A DNA stretch of 64,000 nucleotides from JAIPDZ01 sp034522175 (lineage in GTDB: Bacteria > Desulfobacterota > DSM-4660 > Desulfatiglandales > Desulfatiglandaceae): assembly GCA_034522175.1 (NCBI GenBank), contig JAXHLQ010000001.1, positions 1,178,001 through 1,242,000 of the forward strand. Direction: 5' to 3'. Positions 50,631 to 58,215 of the stretch are shown in pieces; the stretch's first letter is position 1, and each line of letters starts with the position of its first letter. A program made the translations under genes and the position numbers. The notes below the pieces were generated by a model that had not been told where the DNA came from, ran no database searches, and saw nothing but the letters and a program-made list of their open reading frames with translations.

Positions 50631-50675
50631 CCTGCCCAGTTGAACCGGGGTCCCCTCTGGGGTGTTCAACCGGGG
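50631..50675 (+). repeat. GTTGAACC..GTTCAACC palindromic element
   Basis: CCTGCCCAGTTGAACCGGGG, TCCCCTCTGGGG, TGTTCAACCGGGG. The inner TCCCC/GGGG hairpin is shared with copies at 26285-26325 and 17500-17560. 50316-50630 holds only AATCTGCG and TCTGACCTC strings. Confidence 0.8.
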
Positions 50676-50765
50676 TGTCTTTCTCTCCTCCCTCCGTCAC
50701 TCTGACCCCAAATTGGATGCCCACTACTCCTTGACAACCGACTCAGAACGTCATAAGCTTAACTT

Positions 50766-50972
50766 ATGCGTTTGATAAGTACCGAAAAGCAAAAGGATAA
50801 TCTCGCCAAGTTCTGCTATGACACGGCTAAGATCATCCTGGCAATTACAGTAATCAGTCCAATAGCCAAACCAGAGTCTTTTCATCTGGCGTTATTTATC
50901 GGGGGCTTTACGGTAACCACACTTTTATTTGCATTAGGTTTTTTGCTGGATAGCAAGGAGGTGACAAAATGA
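50766..50972 (+). CDS. Small two-helix membrane protein (DUF6722-like)
   Basis: A 68-residue protein: LISTEKQKDNLAKFCYDTAKIILAITVISPIAKPESFHLALFIGGFTVTTLLFALGFLLDSKEVTK, two membrane helices with short cytoplasmic ends. It overlaps the 34-aa peptide gene by four bases (ATGA). Same arrangement as 23376-23567 plus 23275-23373. Confidence 0.68.
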   Translation: MRLISTEKQKDNLAKFCYDTAKIILAITVISPIAKPESFHLALFIGGFTVTTLLFALGFLLDSKEVTK

Positions 50973-51073
50973 CATATTTCGGTATTGCGCTGATCGTTCT
51001 AGGGGTCCTGGCTTTGGCAGGGATCATTTATGTGCAACTTGACAGGAAGCACCTTAAGACAAAAGAGAATTGA
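50969..51073 (+). CDS. Single-pass membrane micropeptide (34 aa)
   Basis: MTYFGIALIVLGVLALAGIIYVQLDRKHLKTKEN: one membrane helix and a basic tail. The start at 50969 overlaps the previous stop, and GGAGG lies eight bases upstream. The pairing with the two-helix protein is seen twice in the window. Confidence 0.65.
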   Translation: MTYFGIALIVLGVLALAGIIYVQLDRKHLKTKEN

Positions 51074-51091
51074 CCCCCGACCTCTGTCCTC

Positions 51092-51142
51092 CCTGCCCCG
51101 TGAAACAACTCCGAAGGAGTTCCCGAAGGGGTTTCACCGGGG
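51092..51142 (+). repeat. GTGAAAC..GTTTCAC palindromic element
   Basis: CCTGCCCCGTGAAAC, an ACTCCGAAGGAGT hairpin, GTTTCACCGGGG. Surrounding DNA (51074-51265) is TCTGTCC and TTTGAGC strings, without a gene. Confidence 0.8.
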
Positions 51143-51266
51143 TGCCCTCCGCCCTCAGTCCCCCCCTTTCACCCTTGAGCTTTGAGCTTTGAGCTTCCCC
51201 CTTTGGCCTTTGACCTTTCACCCCCCCCCCAATAACGACAATAAGCGAAGCCTGACCCCCACCGCC

Positions 51267-51572
51267 CTACCCATGTACGGGTTCAGCTGTGAGTTTTACT
51301 CCAAGAGCTTTGCAGACCCGTTGAATGGTATCAAACCGAGGTTTGGTGTTCGGCCGCAGTGCTTTGTAAAGAGCTTCACGCTTTATGCCACTGGCCTTGG
51401 CAATCTCTGTCATACCTCGGGCCTTGGCAATGTGACCCAAAGCAGCGGCCAGCTCGCCGGGGTCGCCCTCCTCCAGCACCTGCCGAAGATATTCCGCAAT
51501 ATCTGCATTGCTTTTGAGGTATTGCGCCATATCGAATTCGGCTAATCTATCGACTTTATATTTTTTAGTCAT
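51267..51572 (-). CDS. HigA-like addiction-module antitoxin (COG3636 type)
   Basis: A 101-residue protein: DMAQYLKSNADIAEYLRQVLEEGDPGELAAALGHIAKARGMTEIAKASGIKREALYKALRPNTKPRFDTIQRVCKALGVKLTAEP. This is the standard Xre-type antitoxin with the GHIAKARGMTEIAK helix. It follows the toxin at 51579 by 6 bp. Confidence 0.9.
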   Translation of the reverse strand: MTKKYKVDRLAEFDMAQYLKSNADIAEYLRQVLEEGDPGELAAALGHIAKARGMTEIAKASGIKREALYKALRPNTKPRFDTIQRVCKALGVKLTAEPVHG

Positions 51573-51578
51573 GATCTT

Positions 51579-51875
51579 CTATTCCTCAAAAGTGTCTGCC
51601 AGCGCCTTAGCCGCGACGATGTCAGCCGCCTGGCTGCTTTTATCACCGCCGCCAAGCATAATGATCATTACGTCATTCAACTGCATGTAGTACATGCGCC
51701 ATCCAGGGCCGAAAAATTCTCGCATCTCATAAACGCCACCTCCTACCGGAGCCACATCACCCAATAGGCCGCGTTGGGCCTTTTCCAGTCGTCGCAGCAA
51801 TCTGAACCGGGTTTGACGATCACGCAGACTGTCGATCCAATCATCAAATTCAGGGAGGCGCTTTATGGTATACAT
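51579..51875 (-). CDS. HigB/RelE-like addiction-module toxin (COG3657 type)
   Basis: A 98-residue protein: EFDDWIDSLRDRQTRFRLLRRLEKAQRGLLGDVAPVGGGVYEMREFFGPGWRMYYMQLNDVMIIMLGGGDKSSQAADIVAAKAL. The GVYEMREFFGPGWRMYY and LLxGGDKSSQ motifs are diagnostic. Complete and coupled with 51267-51572. Confidence 0.9.
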   Translation of the reverse strand: MYTIKRLPEFDDWIDSLRDRQTRFRLLRRLEKAQRGLLGDVAPVGGGVYEMREFFGPGWRMYYMQLNDVMIIMLGGGDKSSQAADIVAAKALADTFEE

Positions 51876-51879
51876 AACC

Positions 51880-52430
51880 CGAATGTAATCGATAGAGGAC
51901 GGAACTGCAAGGAAAATGAGTGCCCTCCGCCCTCCCCCCTTTCACCTTCTTTTCCTTTCACCTTTCACCTTTGAGAGCTTTGAGCTTTGAGCTTCCCCCT
52001 TTGACCTTTCCCTTCAACACCCCCCGAGCCTCCCGCCCCTCGCCCCCAACCAGTGAAAGCATATCCCCATTCCCTCCCTCACCTGACTTCTTGCCTGGAT
52101 GCTGGTTGTAACAATCACCTTGATGTGGTTCTCCACCTGCTCTTGTAACATTATTCTGTGACAATGAATGAGGAGTTGAACCTCGATATCCGATCAATTG
52201 GATCCATGCCAGTCGTACATGGCACGGCACATCCCCGGCACGATCACAGGCTACCCGCTGCTTAACAAGTCAGTCCCTTGTGTGCAGGTTTCTTGTCATG
52301 AAAAACAAGAAATGCCTCTCGTTGGCATACTCCTTAGACTTCTTCATTTAATTGACAGAATGCCTTAACTTTAGGCCCTTTAGGTCACTTTAGGCATTTT
52401 AGTCACTTCTCGGTTGCGGGCGTAGCCCGC
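51880..52430. other. Gene-free stretch
   Basis: 51900-52050 is TTTCACCTTTCACC and TTTGAGCTTTGAGC strings. 52080-52430 is unique DNA with short inverted patches (for example TTGTTTTTCATGACAAG) but no convincing reading frame; it may be the promoter side or remnant of an unknown gene. Confidence 0.5.
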
Positions 52431-52431
52431 G

Positions 52432-52884
52432 TTAAACCTCTACATTCCAGTTTGCGGCCTGGATTCGATTATCTATTTCTCTCGCTTTCCGGCCAAAACC
52501 ATCGGCCTCTTTACGAACCGCACTGACATCCACAGTCGGTACAAAGCGGATCTCATTTCTCGAAAACCGCTCCGTTTTGGGGGTCGCATTCTCTGCCAGT
52601 TGATGCAGCGCATCGGCCAGGGCTCTGTTCTTGTCCCGTTCAGCGATCAGCTCCATGAGGCTTTTTCCGCCTTCCAGCGTATCCACATTGGTGCGATTGA
52701 TGGATACGATCAATTCATTGAGCCGTTCATAAAGCCCGATCAGTGTCTGCTTGAGTTCATCCGGAGCCTCCACCGGCCTCGAGTCCCCTTCCTGCATTTT
52801 CGCAGAGAGATAGAGCCGCTGCTTCACGGCCTTGATTTCTTCTTTGACCGTCTTTCTTTCATTGAGCAGTTCCGCAAGTTTCAT
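52432..52884 (-). CDS. DIP1984-like (DUF6847) protein
   Basis: A 150-residue helical protein: MKLAELLNERKTVKEEIKAVKQRLYLSAKMQEGD, PDELKQTLIGLYERLNELIVSINRTNVDTLEGGKSLMELIAERDKNRALADALHQLAENA, IRFVPTVDVSAVRKEADGFGRKAREIDNRIQAANW. The alternating helices and the INRTN/GGKSLMELIAERD motif match the DIP1984 family, whose role is unknown. GGAGGTGAAATGGG precedes the ATG. It follows the RNA ligase gene by 33 bp, likely one operon. Confidence 0.8.
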   Translation of the reverse strand: MKLAELLNERKTVKEEIKAVKQRLYLSAKMQEGDSRPVEAPDELKQTLIGLYERLNELIVSINRTNVDTLEGGKSLMELIAERDKNRALADALHQLAENATPKTERFSRNEIRFVPTVDVSAVRKEADGFGRKAREIDNRIQAANWNVEV

Positions 52885-52917
52885 CCCATTTCACCTCCTC
52901 CCCAAACGACAGTAACG

Positions 52918-54045
52918 CTACACAGTTCCATACCGCACGATCAGCGTATATACCTTTTTCATCATGGCCCTTGGAAATTGGTCCGAGAGCCTTCTCATAA
53001 CCCGTGCCTTATCTTCTGACAATTTAATTCCGACCTGAGCATAAGCTTCCAGGACGCGGTCCCGAAACCCGAGTTCCTCATTGATCACTGCCATGCACGC
53101 ATCAATATGGTCCCTGAATGCGTCGATCTCTGCCTGAGAATATTCCTCCAGGAGCAACTGCTCCAGTTTTCCATACGCCACGATATCCTCTGTCTCCAGC
53201 ATATTCCAGCAGGTGGCCATCACGGCGCCCTTGTTAATGCCGCCCTTCCAGTGAATTGCCTCCACCGATTCCGGTTTGCACTTAAAGAGGATCCGTTCCA
53301 TGTTGGCAGTGGCGACATACCACACAGCGCCTTCGTATCCGCTCAACCGGTCATCCTCACGAGTTTGAATCGTGGTCTGAAGTCTCTCACGGATACGTCC
53401 ATAGGCGGCAACCGGGTCCTCGCCCACCTTTAAAGCGCCCAGATGGGTGGGGACAGGTACATCTCCGCAATCCAGTTCATCGATTGACCGGTACCGGCCA
53501 TCGGGTTCAACCCCAAACAACAGCGCGCATTCAAGCGGCGTCTCGTAAACCATCAGCAAAGCGTTTCGAGAACCAAACAGCTCGAAACTCAATGCACATC
53601 GGTTGATCTTCGGCAGTTCCGGAATCTGCGGATACCGTACCAGCATCTCTTTCCACATGTCCAAAAAATGGCCCCATTTTCCATTGCGAAGCACCGGATA
53701 AAGCCTCAGCTTGTAGGTTATATGCCATCTGTTTTCCGCATCTTTGAACGGGTAGGCGAGAACGTTCGTGCCGTCGATCTTTTCGTAAATGTCGATCTTT
53801 CGGATCGGTGGAAAGCGAAACGTCCCGGCCCGGTCGAAAGGATAGTGCAGCTTCGGCGTGGCCAGAATCCGCTGCGGCGCATCCCGCTCATCTACTTTGA
53901 GAATGGCCAGCGCGCCATAGCGGTGGTCCGGCTTCAACGACAGAAATCCCTCCAGCCGCAAACCTGAAAAAGGATCGACAACATCGAATGGTTGCAGCCA
54001 CTTCTCCTCTAATCCAAGTAACGTCCCCGCCTTCTCCAAATCCAT
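52918..54045 (-). CDS. RNA ligase (nucleotidyltransferase family)
   Basis: About 375 residues. Motif I is EKIDGTN (K90 the adenylated lysine). Later motifs are CALSFELFGSRN (III-like, about 147), GYEGAVWYVA (IV, about 246) and ILFKCKPE (V, about 262), followed by a helical C-terminal domain. These are the covalent nucleotidyltransferase motifs of RNA ligases that seal broken RNA. In an island full of tRNA- or mRNA-cutting toxins, a repair role is attractive but is inference. Complete; the second ATG at 54045 is taken as start. Confidence 0.82.
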   Translation of the reverse strand: MDLEKAGTLLGLEEKWLQPFDVVDPFSGLRLEGFLSLKPDHRYGALAILKVDERDAPQRILATPKLHYPFDRAGTFRFPPIRKIDIYEKIDGTNVLAYPFKDAENRWHITYKLRLYPVLRNGKWGHFLDMWKEMLVRYPQIPELPKINRCALSFELFGSRNALLMVYETPLECALLFGVEPDGRYRSIDELDCGDVPVPTHLGALKVGEDPVAAYGRIRERLQTTIQTREDDRLSGYEGAVWYVATANMERILFKCKPESVEAIHWKGGINKGAVMATCWNMLETEDIVAYGKLEQLLLEEYSQAEIDAFRDHIDACMAVINEELGFRDRVLEAYAQVGIKLSEDKARVMRRLSDQFPRAMMKKVYTLIVRYGTV

Positions 54046-54082
54046 CACCCTTAAATCTTCTTTCTCAGCCCGGACCTCTGTT

Positions 54083-54116
54083 TTACCGATTTCGGCTCAA
54101 GGCCGATTTCGGTAGA
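54083..54116 (+). repeat. REP hairpin upstream of RNA ligase
   Basis: TTACCGATTTCGGC, TCAAGGCCGATTTCGGTAGA; the closing arm is slightly diverged. 54117-54340 has no gene. Confidence 0.75.
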
Positions 54117-54347
54117 TGCAACTCCATGTAATCACTGTTTATAAGCCTGATCCCCAAAAGCTGAAGACGCTGTTTACAGGGGTGTAGATCTGGAATTGCT
54201 CCGCTTTGCCGCCTAAAGCGGCAAGCCGCAGTTTTAGGTTTTAAGTTTTGGGTTATTCAGTCAATGAACTTCTTGGTTTTTGTGACAGAAAGCCAGGTAC
54301 TAAATTAACATCAGCCAAAACAGCTTACCACCGCTTTTCTGACCTCC

Positions 54348-54455
54348 CTGCCCCGTTGAACCGGGTTTACCCCGTGAAACAGCCCACAGGGCTCCCTGTG
54401 AGAGACAGGGGTTTGACTGGGGGTCCCTTCCAGGGTGTTCAACTGAGGTGCCCTC
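54348..54455 (+). repeat. Nested GTTGAA and GTGAAA palindromic elements
   Basis: CCTGCCCCGTTGAACCGG contains TTTACCCCGTGAAAC, an internal GGGCTCCCTGTGAGAGAC unit and TTTGACTGGGG, then closes TCCCTTCCAGGG, TGTTCAACTGAGG. It is an outer GTTGAA element with inner copies. Confidence 0.7.
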
Positions 54456-54477
54456 CGCCCTCCGTCCTCTGACCTCC

Positions 54478-54531
54478 ATCCTCTTCTGTGAAAACTCCGA
54501 AGTTATTGAATTATTAAAGGACGTCCCCCAG
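54478..54531 (-). repeat. GGGGGACGTCC unit at 3' end of RAYT fragment
   Basis: On the minus strand: GGGGGACGTCCTTTAATAA, TTCAATAACTTCGGAG, TTTTCACAGAAGAGGATGG. It begins immediately after the last RAYT codons (VLRAG) and supplies the end of the reading frame (GRPLIIQ). Confidence 0.8.
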
Positions 54532-54991
54532 CCCGCAAGACAGGATCCTCTACAAGTCCCGCTCGCACAGGATTCATATGTATATATAGAGAGGCAACCA
54601 GCAAATACGCATCGTCCAAACATACGGCTTGTCTATAGGGGCCGCCAAACAGATGCCCTTTTCTTTCGTATTTCCTGTTAAACATCATGGCATAGCGCGA
54701 AAAGAGATCCCGCATGGCTTCGTTCAGTTCTCCTTCGCGAGGGCTTACGAGGAGGTGAATGTGGTTGGGCATGAGACAGAAAGCAAACATTTCCAAAGAG
54801 CGTTTCTGTGTAATGTCTTTCATGTTCGCGAGCATAAACAAGTAATCCGCCTCCTCAAGGAAAAGCGGTTCTTTACCGGCAGCCCTTTGAGTAATATGCG
54901 ACACAATATCGGGCACTGTCAGCTTTTGTTTGGCCCTGAAGATCCGTTTGATCTTTCCCTGACGTATCAGCTCATCGAAATGCGCATCCAT
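54532..54991 (-). pseudogene. RAYT transposase, truncated by repeat
   Basis: MDAHFDELIRQGKIKRIFRAKQKLTVPDIVSHITQRAAGKEPLFLEEADYLFMLANMKDI.., FCLMPNHIHLLVSPREGELNEAMRDLFSRYAMMFNRKYERKGHLFGGPYRQAVCLDDAYLLVASLYIHMNPVRAGLVEDPV. The HUH (PNHIHLL) and Tyr motifs are intact, but the sequence ends at residue about 157 where the gene at 15583 continues with YRWSS and the HTH domain. Beside it lies the largest REP array. Confidence 0.82.
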
Positions 54992-55087
54992 GGATATTTC
55001 CAAGCCTTACCTGTAATGTTAATCGGCGCAGTCCGCTAACAGGACTCAAAAAAGAGGCTCCGTTCACGATTTCCAGCAGGTCGAAGT

Positions 55088-55545
55088 TACCGAAAGTGGC
55101 TCAAGGCTGAAATCGGTAAAAAGCGGTGGGTAGGTTGAGGGAGTGGTTACCGAAAACGGCCTTGGGCCGAAATCGGTAAAAGAGTGTCCATCCGCATGGT
55201 GCGCAGTTTGATGAAAAAAAGGCCGCTCCCATCGTCCGACCCTTCTCTGGACAAAAAAGTCCTTTGAGCGAGGTATGCCGACTGGGCAACAATGACAAGA
55301 AACGATAATCCACCAGCCACGAACTCAAGAGGTCATCCAATTTTTTACCGAAAACCGCCTTGGGCTGAAATCGGTAACAGAGCAGTGCAGAAATTACCGA
55401 AAATGTTTACCCCGTGAAATGCGTAGCCTATTTCACCAGGGCGTAGCCTATTTCTCTGGGGGCTTTGAGCTGAAATCGGTAAAAGGTGGTGCGTAAGTTG
55501 AAGGGAGTGGTTACCGAAAACGGCTCAAGGCCAAAATCGGTAAAG
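55088..55545. repeat. Array of five REP hairpins
   Basis: Hairpins at 55089-55119, 55147-55179, 55344-55377, 55394-55488 (interrupted) and 55512-55544. Each is TTACCGAAA..GGC, a short TCAAGG/TTTGAG loop and GAAATCGGTAA. Orientation and loop vary while the arms are kept. No gene is present between 55004 and 55558. Confidence 0.85.
55406..55461 (+). mobile_element. Palindromic element inserted in a REP hairpin
   Basis: TTTACCCCGTGAAATGCG.., TATTTCACCAGGGCG, TATTTCTCTGGGG splits a REP between TTACCGAAAATG and GCTTTGAGCTGAAATCGG. Removing it restores the REP loop. Confidence 0.85.
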
Positions 55546-55558
55546 GAGGTACATTAGG

Positions 55559-55935
55559 TCATTTGATTTGTTTTGCCGGGACACCCACCACCGTAACTCC
55601 AGGGGGGACATCCCGATTTACAAAACTATGCGCGCCCACCACCGCGTTTTCGCCCACTGTCACTCCAGGCATCACCGTGCTATGCGTCCCGATCCGGCAA
55701 CCCTTCTTGAGCACCACCGGCCCCTGCCTCCCATCGATCGTCGAAACCGAATAGATAGAACAGTGAGACCCAATCTGTACCGTATCCTCAATAGTCACAC
55801 CATATTTTGCATTGATATAGGTAAACGCCCCGATATCGGTCTTATATCCCAGCCGCAGCCCGTCCTTATTCTGAACCACCCAGTTGTACTTGGTGGGCTT
55901 GCCTTCGTCGATGACCGGGTACTGCCACCCCTCAA
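55559..55935 (-). CDS. Hexapeptide-repeat acetyltransferase, best uninterrupted copy
   Basis: The beta-helix reads from KFEGWQYPVIDEGKPTKYNWVVQNKDGLRLGYKTDIGAFTYINAKYGVTIEDTVQIGSHCSIYSVSTIDG.. through GTHSTVMPGVTVGENAVVGAHSFVNRDVPPGVTVVGVPAKQIK. The first Met in frame is at 55879. Codons upstream to 55935 belong to the protein, but the native start has been replaced by an ATCTGTGG string. The family O- or N-acetylates sugars. It supplies the empty-site reference for insertion site 1. Confidence 0.75.
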
Positions 55936-55990
55936 ACTTGGTCCACAGATTTCGCAGATTTCACAGATTACGCGGATTATTCCTCATACT

Positions 55991-56290
55991 CTAATCTGCG
56001 TCCATCTGCGTAATCTGTGGATAAACCATTGCCTCGTATTCTCCACGTTCCAACGGGCAATCAATGAGCTGCTCGAAGTCCCTGGCACTCAACCGACATT
56101 GCCTGGCCATTTTTCCCAGGTTGTTCGAAGAAATCTCACGATGGGATGACCCATGACTGGTCTTCGTCCATACGCCTGTCTTTTTACCATCCCTGGTATG
56201 GAAGACAAACCTTCTGTGATCTGATTGGCTCATGACAAAACCCTTACGCTGCAAGGCGCCCTCTACAGCATTCCGTTTCCGCGGTTTCAT
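55991..56290 (-). CDS. HicA-like mRNA interferase toxin
   Basis: A 99-residue protein: KPRKRNAVEGALQRKGFVMSQSDHRRFVFHTRDGKKTGVWTKTSHGSSHREISSNNLGKMARQCRLSARDFEQLIDCPLERGEYE. The HxxF..TSHGSxxREI pattern, with His in SHG, matches a HicA-like subfamily. The last residues (YPQITQMDAD) are encoded by an ATCTGCGTAATCTGTGG string. It overlaps the antitoxin coding sequence by four bases. Confidence 0.75.
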   Translation of the reverse strand: MKPRKRNAVEGALQRKGFVMSQSDHRRFVFHTRDGKKTGVWTKTSHGSSHREISSNNLGKMARQCRLSARDFEQLIDCPLERGEYEAMVYPQITQMDAD

Positions 56291-57087
56291 GGCAGAACTT
56301 CGGTCTCTACCAAATCCAGGATCCCATGTTTCAGCCGCTTACCATCCTCGCTCAAATCTCTGTCCCCACATTTCCCATACTCATCCCACAACCAAAGGAT
56401 ATCCTCGCAAAAAGCCTTGTAAAGCTCTTTAGGCGTTTTCTCGCTGAGAAGTACGTTCAGCTTTGGCAGTTCCAGCACAAATTGCTTCTCATTCACATCA
56501 AAAGTAACCTCCAATGACAGGGGTCTTTTGAAACGAAGGAGAGTTTCTTTCCCTTCCACAGTAGACAACTCCATCCTTGACCACATTTTCCATGCTATCC
56601 CATCCACAGATTTCACGGATTTCACAGATGCTTCATCCCCAGAGTTGTCTTTCTGCGTAATCTGTGGACCGTAGGGGGCATAGCTTTCACGGACACCAGG
56701 ATGTCTCTCGCCATGTGAGAACACGAATCGCTTGTATTCCAGAGAGGGCATACCGAAGTTTATCAGCAACCCGACTTTAAAACCCGTGGCCTTCAAATAA
56801 TTTATGATTTGGGCCTCTTCCACCCCGCTCAACCCGGCAATCGCCTTAATCTCCACAATCACTTCCCCATAACAAACATAATCAGGCTCATACTTCTTCT
56901 CCAGCGGCTCTCCTTTGTAGGATGTTTCGATAACCGGCTGTGGCCAATTTGGAATCCCTTGCAGATCAAACTCCCTCCCCAACGCCTCCTGGTACACCCC
57001 CTCCAGAAACCCACACCCCAGCTCCTTGTGCACTTCGATGGCACAACCAATAATCTTGAACGTCCTTTCGTCCTTCATATTCAACAA
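56287..57087 (-). CDS. GxxExxY nuclease fused to antitoxin partner
   Basis: A 266-residue reading frame of two unrelated parts. Residues 1-124 are a complete GxxExxY protein: ERTFKIIGCAIEVHKELGCGFLEGVYQEALGREF (GFLEGVY), YEPDYVCYGEVIVEIKAIAGL, IINYLKATGFKVGLLINFGMPSLEYKRFVFSH. Residues about 163-266 (MWSRMELSTVEGKETLLRFKRPLSLEVTF..VLLSEKTPKELYKAF..GDRDLSEDGKRLKHGILDLVE) are the partner of the HicA-like toxin. The junction is ACAGATTACGCAG and CACGGATTTCACAG repeat codons. The GxxExxY unit with its repeats seems to have inserted at the antitoxin's 5' end. Independent translation of the antitoxin from MWSRM or MELST (about 56600) is likely. Confidence 0.78.
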   Translation of the reverse strand: MLNMKDERTFKIIGCAIEVHKELGCGFLEGVYQEALGREFDLQGIPNWPQPVIETSYKGEPLEKKYEPDYVCYGEVIVEIKAIAGLSGVEEAQIINYLKATGFKVGLLINFGMPSLEYKRFVFSHGERHPGVRESYAPYGPQITQKDNSGDEASVKSVKSVDGIAWKMWSRMELSTVEGKETLLRFKRPLSLEVTFDVNEKQFVLELPKLNVLLSEKTPKELYKAFCEDILWLWDEYGKCGDRDLSEDGKRLKHGILDLVETEVLP

Positions 57088-57149
57088 TCCGTGTAATCTG
57101 CGTAATCTGTGGATTCTTGTGTTTTTTTATTAATTTGCGTCAATCTACG

Positions 57150-57182
57150 CCTGCCCCGTAGCTCCGGAAGATGGTACTGGGG
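57150..57182 (+). repeat. CCTGCCCCGTA..TACTGGGG element in ATCTGCG string
   Basis: A 33-bp insert between CAATCTACG and TAATCTGCGGATC. Nearly identical to 24723-24755. A GGGGGACGTCC unit follows at 57236-57300 (minus). Confidence 0.82.
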
Positions 57183-57327
57183 TAATCTGCGGATCGGCTT
57201 ATGGTCTTCATAATCAGCCTTATGTCCCCCCAAAACGGTCCCTTCGTTCTCTTCTGTAAAAACGCCAAAGTTATTGAATTATTGAAGGACGTCCCCCAAC
57301 CTCCATTAGCCATTCTCACCACATTGC

Positions 57328-57500
57328 TACACCCTCCCTGCCCGAAATGCCTCTTGAATCTTAATGGTTTTGGAGTTGAGGGATTTTCGCATCTTATTGG
57401 AAAGAAAAAGCCATTTCAGACGACGTTCCAATGGCCATGCACGGTACTCCCTGATCTGTTCCGGATTTACATGATATGAAAATCCTCTTCTTTTCTTCAT
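57328..57500 (-). CDS. Small partner protein of nucleotidyltransferase (57 aa)
   Basis: MKKRRGFSYHVNPEQIREYRAWPLERRLKWLFLSNKMRKSLNSKTIKIQEAFRAGRV. Start at 57500 overlaps the stop of the nucleotidyltransferase by four bases. The basic helical protein with the motif YRxWPLERRLxWLF is typical of small companions of DUF6036-type nucleotidyltransferases in TA-like pairs. Too short for usual gene callers. Confidence 0.65.
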
Positions 57501-57994
57501 TCTAAATCCTCAAGAATGAGTCTCAAATGCGCGACATCTGAAAGATCCTGCTTTCGACCCGCCTGTTTTTTAAGTTCGATCAAGTCATGTATGGATATTG
57601 TTGGAATCTTCTCTCCCTCAAGTTCAAAGCTGACGGCCCGCTTCTTCAAATCCACATAGGGGATGGCCAAATCAAAAAGAAGGTCGATTTCTGCAAGCGG
57701 CGACTCGTCGCTATAAAAACTCATGGCCTTCATCCCTTTTTCCTTGATCCATCTTTTTCTTTGTGCCTCATCAGCCAAATCCCTGGGATCCACCGGCACC
57801 TTCGTTTTGTACCCCCAGGTTTTCAGCTTCTCGACCATTTTGAGTATGTTATCCGGCTCAGGAAAAATCATCAAATCAATATCATAGGTCATTCTGGGGA
57901 TGCCGTAAAAATTGACGGCAAGCCCACCCACCACGAGGTAATCAATGCCAAATTTATTTAATTCCTTAAAAATCTGTATATAGTCAAGTTCCAT
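57497..57994 (-). CDS. Nucleotidyltransferase (AbiEii/DUF6036-like)
   Basis: A 165-residue protein: LNKFGIDYLVVGGLAVNFYGIPRMTYDIDLMIFPEPDNILKMVEKLKTWGYKTKV.., ESPLAEIDLLFDL, KIPTISIHDLIELKKQAGRKQDLSDVAHLRLI. GG..A with DIDL and EIDLLFD gives the three-Asp nucleotidyltransferase site. Such proteins act as toxins or regulators with a small partner gene, here 57328-57500. Complete. Confidence 0.85.
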   Translation of the reverse strand: MELDYIQIFKELNKFGIDYLVVGGLAVNFYGIPRMTYDIDLMIFPEPDNILKMVEKLKTWGYKTKVPVDPRDLADEAQRKRWIKEKGMKAMSFYSDESPLAEIDLLFDLAIPYVDLKKRAVSFELEGEKIPTISIHDLIELKKQAGRKQDLSDVAHLRLILEDLE

Positions 57995-58215
57995 TGCATC
58001 TACTTGCCATCAGGCGGGAGCCTTTGTCTGCGGCCGTCCGCGTGTGTCTGCGGTCAATTCTAATTTGTTTGAATTATTGAAGGATTGTCCCCCAACTCGA
58101 AATGTAAAAATGTAAAGGGCGATCCGCTTTTTCCTTTCAGCCTTCTATCCGTTGCCGGATTGGTTGAAAATTTAACTTGACATGCTTATCATCAGATGAT
58201 ATTGTTTTGTTTCAA

